NCBI GenBank assembly: GCA_029862085.1
Contig: JAOTXZ010000010.1
Coordinates: forward strand, 1 to 45,422
Length of the DNA: 45,422 nt
Direction of reading: 5' to 3'
Origin: Candidatus Nitrosopumilus sp.
Lineage (GTDB): Archaea; Thermoproteota; Nitrososphaeria; Nitrososphaerales; Nitrosopumilaceae
Positions 8,064-15,912 of this stretch are shown piece by piece. The number at the start of each line of letters is the position of its first letter. The first letter of the stretch is position 1. The notes beneath the pieces are model-generated. The model was not told the origin of the DNA. It did no database searches and saw nothing but the letters and a program-made list of their open reading frames with translations. A program made the position numbers and the translations under genes.

Positions 8064-9665
8064 ATGCTAAATCGAAAATTGGTAATATTGTCTGGTAAAA
8101 GAATTGTTCTTACTGCGGATCGCAGTTTGATGACAAATTATCGAGGAAATTTTCTTTATGGCTTTATTGCATGTGGACCATATGAAGTTCTTCCAGAGTG
8201 GGTTTTTGATAAAGTTTTTTGTCCACCAGTAGAAACAGATCCAAAAACGGGGGAATCAAAGGTAGCACAGGTTGGATTAAGAAGAGTCGAAAGTTCTCTT
8301 CTTCAAGGATACAAAAGGGATGAAGTATTTATCGCCAATCCGGAAATGTTGGAAAAATCAATTGGACCAGACACAAAAGTTGTTGGAATAAATGTCATGG
8401 ACCCACTTGGAATGGCTCCGGTTACAACCACCATGTCCCCTGAAAAATTATCTTACGTGGCAATGAAATTTAAAAAAATGTGTGCAAATATTATTCAATT
8501 AAAAAAGAAATATGATTTTAAAGTTGTAGTTGGAGGAAATGGTGCATGGGAATTGGCCAAATCAGACAGAATGAAAATTCATGGAATAGATACAGTAGTA
8601 GTGGGAGAGGCTGACGAATTAGCATTAGATTTGTTTCATGATTTAGAAAAAGGAGACGCTCCAGAGTTAATGCATTGTTTCGTAAGAAACATTCAAAATA
8701 TTCCAACTATTGAAGGACCCACAATTAATTCCCTAATAGAGGCTATGAGAGGATGTGGTAGAGGTTGTGATTTTTGTGATGTTAACAAAAGATCTAAAAA
8801 AGATCTTCCTTTAGAAAGACTACAATACGAAGCAAAAATAAATCTCGATTATGGATTTGATTCAATATGGTTACATTCTGATGAAATGTTACTTTATGGA
8901 TGCGATAATCGAGATTTTATTCCAAATAGAGATGCCATTACCGAATTGTGGAAAGGACTAAAAGGGTTAGGTGCAAATTTTATTGGAACTACCCATATGA
9001 CCTTCTCTGCAGTTGCAGCAGATGAACAATTAATGCAACAAATATCACAAATTAACGAGCAAGATAAAACAGGAAGATGGCTTGCAACCAATCTGGGAAT
9101 TGAAACTGTTGCCCCAAATTTGGTAAAAAAACACCTTGGAGTAAAAACAAAACCCTTCTCACCTGAGGAATGGGGAAGTGTGGTAAGGGAGGGTGCTAAA
9201 ATACTAAATGAAAATCATTGGTTCCCCGCTGCAACAATCATCATTGGTTGGCCGGATGAAACGCCAGATGATGTTCAATATACCATTGACATGATCAGTG
9301 ATTTCAGAGAGATGAACTTTAGAGGATTAGTAGCACCATTACTCTATCAAGATTTTAGTGAAAAAAACTCCATGCATTTTGGAAATTTGAATGAAGCTCA
9401 ATTTACTTTGTTTTGGAAATGTTGGGAAAACAATCTTCGTGTAATTAATGACATTATTCCTATTATTCTAAGAAATAAAACCTATGGTCCACCTATGAAA
9501 ATTTTCATGTATGGAATTCTTAAAGCTGGCACCTGGGCAATAATGAGATATCTTCGTGGCTTATGCAAGGATCTATTTAATGGGAGAACTCCTGAAGAAA
9601 TTATAGATAAATACGCTCGTGGTAGATCGGTTTCAGCACCAAAAATTCAAACAAAAAAACTATAA
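8064..9665 (+). CDS. B12-binding-type radical SAM protein
   Basis: The 533-residue protein has an N-terminal region that looks like a cobalamin-binding Rossmann domain (about 100-200, with VVGGNGAW and VVVGEADELALD). A radical SAM core follows with the cluster motif CGRGCDFC (C231, C235, C238), spaced CX3CX2C. The helical end contains NGRTPEEIIDKYARG. Such enzymes do methylations and C-C bond chemistry on unactivated carbon. In Thaumarchaeota related proteins (GrsA/GrsB type) make cyclopentane rings in membrane tetraether lipids, and this gene is a candidate, but I cannot separate subfamilies by eye. The start may be TTG 8088, giving MSGKRIVLTADRSLM. It overlaps the convergent gene by six bases. 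Confidence 0.8.
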   Translation: MLNRKLVILSGKRIVLTADRSLMTNYRGNFLYGFIACGPYEVLPEWVFDKVFCPPVETDPKTGESKVAQVGLRRVESSLLQGYKRDEVFIANPEMLEKSIGPDTKVVGINVMDPLGMAPVTTTMSPEKLSYVAMKFKKMCANIIQLKKKYDFKVVVGGNGAWELAKSDRMKIHGIDTVVVGEADELALDLFHDLEKGDAPELMHCFVRNIQNIPTIEGPTINSLIEAMRGCGRGCDFCDVNKRSKKDLPLERLQYEAKINLDYGFDSIWLHSDEMLLYGCDNRDFIPNRDAITELWKGLKGLGANFIGTTHMTFSAVAADEQLMQQISQINEQDKTGRWLATNLGIETVAPNLVKKHLGVKTKPFSPEEWGSVVREGAKILNENHWFPAATIIIGWPDETPDDVQYTIDMISDFREMNFRGLVAPLLYQDFSEKNSMHFGNLNEAQFTLFWKCWENNLRVINDIIPIILRNKTYGPPMKIFMYGILKAGTWAIMRYLRGLCKDLFNGRTPEEIIDKYARGRSVSAPKIQTKKL

Positions 9666-10004
9666 TTGTTCAATTGCAGCATCAGCAATTGTATTACGTT
9701 TTGGGGTTAAAGAAATAAAATAATTTTTATCTGCTCTTTCAATAGAATCTACTTTTTTGAAGGATTTTGAAGTGAAATCAAATTCATAGATGCCAGGTTC
9801 AAGAGTCCCTTTAGCATAAATCATAAGATAGGTATCTCCATTGGCAGAACCTAGGGGAATAAAGGACACGACAAATCCTTTGTATGAATTGACCGGCATT
9901 GTATTTTTCATTGGTGGCGCTGCTGAGGCCATATACATAAAAACATCCTCAATAGTATCAAATTCTTCGAATTCTATGTGCACAATTTTGGTAATTCTTC
10001 TCAA
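9660..10004 (-). CDS. conserved-looking hypothetical protein
   Basis: A 114-residue protein of no family I recognise. It starts with TTG at 10004 and has no signal peptide or membrane segment. The middle (YLMIYAKGTLEPGIYEFDF) looks like beta strands in a small domain. It is convergent with the radical SAM gene and overlaps its end by six bases. Codon use and base composition match the neighbours, so it is likely a real gene, but no role can be given. Confidence 0.6.
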   Translation of the reverse strand: MRRITKIVHIEFEEFDTIEDVFMYMASAAPPMKNTMPVNSYKGFVVSFIPLGSANGDTYLMIYAKGTLEPGIYEFDFTSKSFKKVDSIERADKNYFISLTPKRNTIADAAIEQL

Positions 10005-10060
10005 TATAATAACTTAGAGTAGAAATTAGAAAAAATTCATTTTTTCAAAAATTTTAATAT

Positions 10061-10210
10061 CTATTGTTTTGTTTTTCCTAATTTTTTTTTGATTATTTTA
10101 AAAATTACTGCTACCACTATTGCTGTTATTGTAACAACAAATGCCAGTACACCAATTTCTATGGTAAACAAAAATAAGTTTGAGAGAAATAGTTGGAAGA
10201 AGATCATCAT
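10061..10210 (-). CDS. small single-pass membrane protein
   Basis: A 49-codon frame from ATG 10210 to TAG 10061. The translation opens MMIFFQLFLSNL, has a hydrophobic helix (about residues 17-37, IEIGVLAFVVTITAIVVAVI) and a strongly basic end (KIIKKKLGKTKQ). This is a typical layout for a small inner-facing membrane protein. It lies 25 bases downstream of the CFI-box surface protein gene on the same strand, so it may be co-transcribed; an AT-rich stretch near 10230-10240 could also serve as a TATA box. Function unknown. Confidence 0.55.
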   Translation of the reverse strand: MMIFFQLFLSNLFLFTIEIGVLAFVVTITAIVVAVIFKIIKKKLGKTKQ

Positions 10211-10234
10211 TTTTAATTTTGAGAAATGAGGAAA

Positions 10235-11197
10235 TTAAATTTTAGATTTAATTTGTCTATGAATTGTAAATCCTAGAGCCGCTGGTGCTGCCACATACAT
10301 TCCCAAGTTTAAGGCAATGACAGATATTCCTAAACCTAAAACTTGCCCATCATTTCCATCTTCAGCTAAGGTCATAATAGATAATGATGAAATCATCGGG
10401 GTGATAAACACCCTAACTGCTTCTTGGAATGCAGGATTTTCCCTTTCCATATCAGCAATTGTAGGTGAGAATGAATAGTATAATTCGTTAAAGCCAGTCA
10501 TGAACGCTGCACCTGAAGTAGTACTCATTACGGTATTATCTCTAATTTCTCTCAGGAACTGGACTTGTGGTGCAAGTTCCGTTCCAAATGCTGCAGTAGC
10601 GATAAGACATCCACCACCAGAAGGTTCGTCTCGTTTAACTTGACAAATACCATTTACTAGTTCTGTTCCAGCACCACATGTTGGTTCTGGTTCTGGTTCT
10701 GGTTCTGGTTGGGGTTCTGGCTCGGGTTCTGGCTCGGGTTCAGGTTCTTTAATTGGTGGAGGTTCATTAATTTGTGGTGGAAGTGAGGGTTCGAATTCGC
10801 CTCCGGTGTAAAGCATCGTTGTTTCCCCCCTCATAGCACCGAAGAATAATTGAATAGTGTAATCACCACTTTCCTTGTAGTAACTTCCTCCGGCAACAAA
10901 ATTAAAATCAAAAAGACCATCAGAACCAGGTAACACCTGACCAATAGTTACGATATTTCCAGTTGTATCCATTAGACGATATGTTAAAGCGGTGTTAGAA
11001 TGAAGATCCAAATCAAAGTCTCGGATGGAACCTGTTACATAAACTCGGTCTCCATTTTCGTAGCTTGCTATTTCTGTTTTAGCGGAAATTGGTGGAATGT
11101 TATGTGAATCTGCAAATACCAAACTACTAAACCCATATGAAAAAATTGATACGGATAAAATTGCAAACATCAGAAAACCAGCAAATCTCATTTTCAT
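10235..11197 (-). CDS. surface protein with beta-sandwich, Pro-Glu linker and CFI-box
   Basis: The 320-residue protein has a signal peptide (to about residue 29, LVFA) and a beta-sandwich module (about 38-130) of the same kind as the PEFG proteins (DRVYVTGSI ... SGDYTIQLFF). An extended Glu-Pro linker (151-172) and a Cys-bounded TCGAGTELVNGIC segment follow. Next comes a motif GGGCLIATAAFGTELAP with LREIRD (194-220), matching the CFI-box found near the C-termini of many archaeal and bacterial envelope proteins. Two hydrophobic stretches follow, the last (about 286-308) before a basic RQIKSKI tail. It is probably anchored at the membrane. A TATA-like ATACATAAATAC about 28 bases upstream supports ATG 11197. 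Confidence 0.8.
   Translation of the reverse strand: MKMRFAGFLMFAILSVSIFSYGFSSLVFADSHNIPPISAKTEIASYENGDRVYVTGSIRDFDLDLHSNTALTYRLMDTTGNIVTIGQVLPGSDGLFDFNFVAGGSYYKESGDYTIQLFFGAMRGETTMLYTGGEFEPSLPPQINEPPPIKEPEPEPEPEPEPQPEPEPEPEPTCGAGTELVNGICQVKRDEPSGGGCLIATAAFGTELAPQVQFLREIRDNTVMSTTSGAAFMTGFNELYYSFSPTIADMERENPAFQEAVRVFITPMISSLSIMTLAEDGNDGQVLGLGISVIALNLGMYVAAPAALGFTIHRQIKSKI
10681..10745 (-). repeat. Glu-Pro coding repeat
   Basis: On the plus strand a six-base unit close to GGTTCT is repeated about ten times. It codes for alternating Glu and Pro in the CFI-box protein. Repeats of this kind make a stiff extended spacer and are prone to slippage, so the copy number may vary between strains. Confidence 0.85.
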
Positions 11198-11251
11198 TTT
11201 GAATCAGGCACAAGGGTATTTATGTATTAAATGAAAGAAAAATTGACCAGA

Positions 11252-14200
11252 TCATATTCGAATTATCCCTTTTTTAATTAAGTATTCAATTGCGGTAATA
11301 AAATCACCATTTGAAATATCATTATTTGACCACCAGTTTGCAGGTGTCTTTAACCAGTTGGGAATATTTCTTTCAGAAGTTAAGGAGGATTTAGGTGAAG
11401 TGATTTTAATAATTCCCTTATCTATTAGATCTTCTAAATGATTAGCAAACATTGAATCAGAGATAATATTCATTGACCAGTTTCTTGCATTACTTTTTGC
11501 CGAGTCAGGAATACTTTGGTTAAAGACGAAAAAAGAAGTAAACCCTACATCAAAATCATTTTGAGATAAATAAATTCCATATATTCCAGATAAAGAATTT
11601 TCATTGATTGAAAAAATTGCTTTGTAGTCTCCCTCGTTTGTCAATGATGCAGAGAATTTTTGAGTTAATCCATCTGGATGGACAAGAATTATAGTGAGAG
11701 GAATTCCAATTTTATGATTTAGAACATTTCCTGATAACAATACATCTTTAAGATTTCCTTTTGTTGGGAGAATTAGTTCTCTTTGATTTAATTCCGGTAG
11801 GCTTGAATATTTGACTGGCTGACTTGACTGGTTGTTACTGGACAGACTAACAATATTTGATTCTCCAAATTTATCTCGGGCATCAAAATATTTTGCATCC
11901 ACACTACCTCCTGCCGAAGAGATTAGTTTTGTTCCTGATTTATCACATATTTCTGAAGGCATTTTGAAAACTCCCTTAAAAATTCCAGTACGAGGTCCAG
12001 TTTCAACCAAACTAAAACCGGTGGAACCTAATCCACCATATTCAATACCATCGATGGTACATCGTTTGTAACGAAAATCTTTGATCAAAATTTCTAATAA
12101 AATAGCCCCGTCTTTTCCAACAGCATCCACATTGGGAGAATTAGGATCATTGACTACTAGATATGTCTCAATTGTATCACTCTTCAAGTTCAAATCTGAA
12201 TCTCTAAGTGTAAAAGTTACTGGTTGACCAAATCTATACGATACTGAATCTAAAGAAACGATGCCAGAACTCGTTTCAATGTCTGATTTTGCAGAAGTAG
12301 TAGTTGCAACACCAACTGCATCTAAATCAGAATAATTAATTGAAATACCTTCCTCATCAACTAATCTATCAGTAACAATGAATTTAATTTCATTATCAAT
12401 AGTTCTGATTGTTTGAATAAAATCAGAGTCTAAAATATTCAATTGATTAGTAACAGCATATTCCAAAGTTCCCGCAAAAATAGATGAATTTTCACTTGTT
12501 TCCTCTAATTCAAATCTATAAATTGAATTATTGATGTCGTTATTATTTTCAAGTCCAAAAGAAAAGAAATCTAATACTATTGGTTGTTTATTAATTTCAT
12601 TATCAATAGTTCCTGGTTCAAACCCTGGAGAAGGAGATGAATCAAAATTGATTTCTACAAACACTGAACCACTTTTAGAGGATATCTCTTTAATGTCTGA
12701 ATTATCTAGTTGAATAAATCCATTTGATGACATCTCTCCGGCATCAACAATGGTAACAGCTGAAGCACCTAAACTACCAAAAGAAAGTTCAATTGAGGTA
12801 TCTGAAAAATCATTAATTTCAAAATCATTTTCCATAGATCTCAAGTCATAATTTAGCCAGTTGGTTCCAAACGAATTTGAAAGAGAATTGTCAATTAAAA
12901 TTTGATTTAATGCAGAAGCAGAAATTCCCAGATTTAGAGAAATTTTTTCAAATGATCCATTTGCAACACTGGTAGTGTCTAAAAATAACCTCTTGGAATT
13001 TTTGTCAGGTAATGAAGAACTTACAGCAAAACTAGAACCTGTTTCAGGGGAAAACTGTACATTATTAGCACTTTCAAGAGTTACCGGCCTTCCAATTTCC
13101 AAAGTGGGTATAAGTGAAGAATCTCGGAATAAATCTAAATCATCATCTGCATCAGAATTGATATTTTGATCATTATCACCAAGGGTTATTGGGGTTTCTG
13201 TCCCTGCTCTTAATGAGCTAGAGCCATCTCCTATGGTTAATATTGGTTTTTCAAAGGAAACTGAGGCAGTTGAAAATCCACTCAAAACCGATATAGGATT
13301 ACCGTTATATTCTATTATTCCAGAAAGTCCTCTCGGGGCATCATCTAGAATTCCTATCGTGGATTGGTCACTGTTATCAGCGTTATCGAAAATTCCAGAA
13401 TAAGGTCCTTCTTCAACCAAAGTTACAATTTCAGAATATGTATTACTTGATCCATCCGTGTCAACTGAGTCATCAGGTTGTTCATCGTTTGTTTTTAATT
13501 CCATAATTTTTTCTAAGTCTACTGATAATATTCCATTATCTTCAAATCCCAAATTAGGCAAATGTGGTCTCAAATCTACTAAACCAGGAGTTTCATTTGC
13601 TGCGTTATTGCCAGAATTGTCAAAGGCTTGATAAAATACCGAATTTGGTGAGCCGATATTAAATGTCCAAGAATCCTCATCAGTTGGATCTTGGTTTAGT
13701 TGAATGTCGCTAACAGTTACAAATACCTCAGAGTTTTGTGGATAGATATCTCGGTCAAGATCTAGGGAAATGTTTGGAATTTCATCGTACTGAAGATTCA
13801 CTTGTTGAGTGCCTCCCCCAGGATTATATTGAATGGTTACATCATTAAAAGAATAAAGTTGTATAAGAGGCCAAGCATATTCAACAAGTCCTATTTGTCC
13901 GGTGGGAATGTTTGAGTTTGTGTTTATGGATTTTGCTTTTCGAACCACGTTGTTAAGATTTTCAGAGTTTGTCGGAGTACCTGTACATGAACTAAAAGAA
14001 ACCATTCCATTAGTAAAACCACTCATACCACCATCCCGCGGAATTGCAACGCCATCAGTATCAGAAAGATCTATTCCGAGGGAAGAAGTATTCCTACCAC
14101 AAAAAACCCCAAAGTCTAATCCTTCTCCTTCCCCCAAAGGAGGAACGGTTGAATCCGCTGCTTTTGCTTTATTCACATTTGCAAAATATGCATACCAATT

Positions 14201-14455
14201 TCCATCAGTTGCTTGAACCATCCTGAGATTTTTTCCATTTAAAGTAACATCAGGTTCTCCTTTTCCCTCATCAGTATCCTTAATACTTGAATCTCGGATT
14301 ACAACTTCAATTACCATCGAACCAGAAAAGTGATTGTTGAATTTCGAATTCTCAGCAGACACTGATAGATTGGGATTACTGCCAGCCTCTGCTTGAGAAA
14401 TGGGTAAAAGAAACAAAATGGATAAAGTTAAAAGAAAAATATATTTTTCATGCAT
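11252..14455 (-). CDS. S-layer-like large secreted protein
   Basis: The 1067-residue protein has a signal peptide (to about SQAEA, residue 24). The mature N-terminus contains SSIKDTDEGKGEPDV and RMVQATDGNWYAYFA, a pattern I associate with thaumarchaeal S-layer proteins. A long series of acidic beta-sandwich domains follows (about 200-900). The C-terminus has two repeats: NARNWSMNIISDSMFANHL with GIIKI, then IPNWLKTPANWWSNNDI ending GIIRI. This W-rich repeat is common in thaumarchaeal surface proteins and may bind the envelope. There is no membrane helix or PEFG end. Its sequence is Asp, Asn and Ser rich and poor in Cys. It could be the main S-layer protein or, more likely given its size and low repeat order, a paralogue. 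Confidence 0.75.
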   Translation of the reverse strand: MHEKYIFLLTLSILFLLPISQAEAGSNPNLSVSAENSKFNNHFSGSMVIEVVIRDSSIKDTDEGKGEPDVTLNGKNLRMVQATDGNWYAYFANVNKAKAADSTVPPLGEGEGLDFGVFCGRNTSSLGIDLSDTDGVAIPRDGGMSGFTNGMVSFSSCTGTPTNSENLNNVVRKAKSINTNSNIPTGQIGLVEYAWPLIQLYSFNDVTIQYNPGGGTQQVNLQYDEIPNISLDLDRDIYPQNSEVFVTVSDIQLNQDPTDEDSWTFNIGSPNSVFYQAFDNSGNNAANETPGLVDLRPHLPNLGFEDNGILSVDLEKIMELKTNDEQPDDSVDTDGSSNTYSEIVTLVEEGPYSGIFDNADNSDQSTIGILDDAPRGLSGIIEYNGNPISVLSGFSTASVSFEKPILTIGDGSSSLRAGTETPITLGDNDQNINSDADDDLDLFRDSSLIPTLEIGRPVTLESANNVQFSPETGSSFAVSSSLPDKNSKRLFLDTTSVANGSFEKISLNLGISASALNQILIDNSLSNSFGTNWLNYDLRSMENDFEINDFSDTSIELSFGSLGASAVTIVDAGEMSSNGFIQLDNSDIKEISSKSGSVFVEINFDSSPSPGFEPGTIDNEINKQPIVLDFFSFGLENNNDINNSIYRFELEETSENSSIFAGTLEYAVTNQLNILDSDFIQTIRTIDNEIKFIVTDRLVDEEGISINYSDLDAVGVATTTSAKSDIETSSGIVSLDSVSYRFGQPVTFTLRDSDLNLKSDTIETYLVVNDPNSPNVDAVGKDGAILLEILIKDFRYKRCTIDGIEYGGLGSTGFSLVETGPRTGIFKGVFKMPSEICDKSGTKLISSAGGSVDAKYFDARDKFGESNIVSLSSNNQSSQPVKYSSLPELNQRELILPTKGNLKDVLLSGNVLNHKIGIPLTIILVHPDGLTQKFSASLTNEGDYKAIFSINENSLSGIYGIYLSQNDFDVGFTSFFVFNQSIPDSAKSNARNWSMNIISDSMFANHLEDLIDKGIIKITSPKSSLTSERNIPNWLKTPANWWSNNDISNGDFITAIEYLIKKGIIRI

Positions 14456-14520
14456 TGCAAAGGTAGTTTAATCCTAATGACAAATAATCTTGTCGTATTA
14501 TTCCTCTTTTTAGAATACAT

Positions 14521-14538
14521 GTAATAATTAGATATTAC
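14521..14538. promoter_or_regulatory. inverted repeat before the CDF exporter gene
   Basis: GTAATA and TATTAC are perfect inverted arms around a six-base spacer, ending two bases before the TTG start at 14541. If the transcript is leaderless, this overlaps the transcription start, a fitting place for a repressor. It lies in the divergent gap with the S-layer-like gene. AT-rich sequence makes chance pairing possible. Confidence 0.35.
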
Positions 14539-14540
14539 AA

Positions 14541-15908
14541 TTGAAAGAAATGGAAATATTCCTCCAAAGGACCAAAGTTCTTCAGATATCTCTTCTTGCT
14601 ATTTTTTCAGCTTTTTTGGTGGAATTTATTTTTGGATTATTTTCTAATAGCTTAGGTCTAATAACAGATAGCATTCACGCATTATTAGATAGTTTAGTTA
14701 CCGTTATCTTGTTATTAGCAGCCAGATTGGCGATGAAACCGCCAGATGAAGAGCACACCTATGGACATGGAAAAATTGAATCATTAGGGGGATTAATTGG
14801 AGGAATTGCAATATTTTTAATTGCAATTTTTTTCATTTACGAATCCATTCATAGATTACAAAGTCCTGCTCCTAGTATCTTGCCTGGAGTTTTTGCAATA
14901 ATTGGCGGTTTATACACAATAGGAATTGACATTTTTAGAATAATTCTTTTGAAAAGATCAATTAAGAAAATTGGTGGAACCACACTCAAAGCAGATTTTT
15001 ATCATGCCTTAATGGATTTGGGTTCAACTCTTGTTGCCATTGTAGGAATTATTTTAGTTACATATGGTTTCTATAGTGGAGATTTTATCGCAGCCCTAAT
15101 TTTGGGAGGACTTTTAGCAGTTCTTAGTTTGAAATTAATTTACAAAACGGCCCAGGAATTAACAGATATTATTTCTCCAGAACTCGTAAAACAAGTTAGG
15201 GAAATAATTGCCAGTACTGAAGATGTTATAGATACTGGAGCAATTTTGATGAGGAGATCTGGAGATACAATTTTTGCAGATGTAACCATATCCTTAAGAG
15301 GAGATACCAGTTTTGATGAAGCTCACGAGATAAGTAGTAGAGTTGAAAAAAATATAAAAAACGAAATTGCCAATTCTGCAATTACAATTCATTTTGAACC
15401 AACTTGGAAAAATGTGCCATTAGATGTCAAAATTTTTGATATTGCTAAAAACATTGATGGTGTTAAGGGAGTCCACAACATAATTACTCATAAATCAAAG
15501 GGAAAAACCTATTCCAATCTTCATTTGATGGTTGATAGAGAAATTGATCTCTATTCGGCTCATAAAATTTCAGAGATAGTAGAGGAAAAAATTCAAAAAG
15601 ACATTCCAGAAATAGAACATGTAACAATTCATTTAGAACCATTCCTAAAAGTTCCCGAGAATTTTTACGTAGAAGATAAAGTTACAGAAGAAAAAATAAG
15701 AGAAATCTTAAAAAAATATTCTGAGATTAAAAAAATAGGTCGTATTTTGTCGTTGAATTTTGAAAATATCCTTAAAATTGATATTGATTGTTCCTTTGAC
15801 AAAAATCTCTCAATTGAAAAAGTTCATGATTTAACCTCGGAAATTGAACATTTAATCCGCGTAGAAATCAAAAATGCGGTAATAACAATTCATCCAGAAC
15901 CAATGTGA
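14541..15908 (+). CDS. CDF-family metal exporter with three C-terminal domains
   Basis: Cation diffusion facilitators export Zn or similar ions in exchange for protons. The first 205 residues give six membrane helices. Site residues are HALLD in TM2 (H46, D50, with D43) and HALMD in TM5 (H155, D159), the HxxxD pair usual for Zn-type members. The protein has 455 residues against about 300 for most CDFs, because three ferredoxin-like cytosolic domains follow in a row. They lie at about 210-288 (ending ITIHFEPT), 291-368 (ending VTIHLEPF) and 380-455 (ending ITIHPEPM). The start is TTG, with an ATG three codons later. It forms a metal-handling neighbourhood with the convergent ZIP-MCO unit. Confidence 0.9.
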   Translation: MKEMEIFLQRTKVLQISLLAIFSAFLVEFIFGLFSNSLGLITDSIHALLDSLVTVILLLAARLAMKPPDEEHTYGHGKIESLGGLIGGIAIFLIAIFFIYESIHRLQSPAPSILPGVFAIIGGLYTIGIDIFRIILLKRSIKKIGGTTLKADFYHALMDLGSTLVAIVGIILVTYGFYSGDFIAALILGGLLAVLSLKLIYKTAQELTDIISPELVKQVREIIASTEDVIDTGAILMRRSGDTIFADVTISLRGDTSFDEAHEISSRVEKNIKNEIANSAITIHFEPTWKNVPLDVKIFDIAKNIDGVKGVHNIITHKSKGKTYSNLHLMVDREIDLYSAHKISEIVEEKIQKDIPEIEHVTIHLEPFLKVPENFYVEDKVTEEKIREILKKYSEIKKIGRILSLNFENILKIDIDCSFDKNLSIEKVHDLTSEIEHLIRVEIKNAVITIHPEPM

Positions 15909-15912
15909 AAAT

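Noticed and set aside
10681-10745. Short tandem repeat that could suggest a CRISPR or other non-coding array
   Set aside because: The units are about six bases, have no spacers and code in frame for Glu-Pro in a clear surface protein.
13902-14216. Open frames antisense to the S-layer-like gene
   Set aside because: They are by-products of the base bias of the large gene and have no promoter or recognisable protein features.
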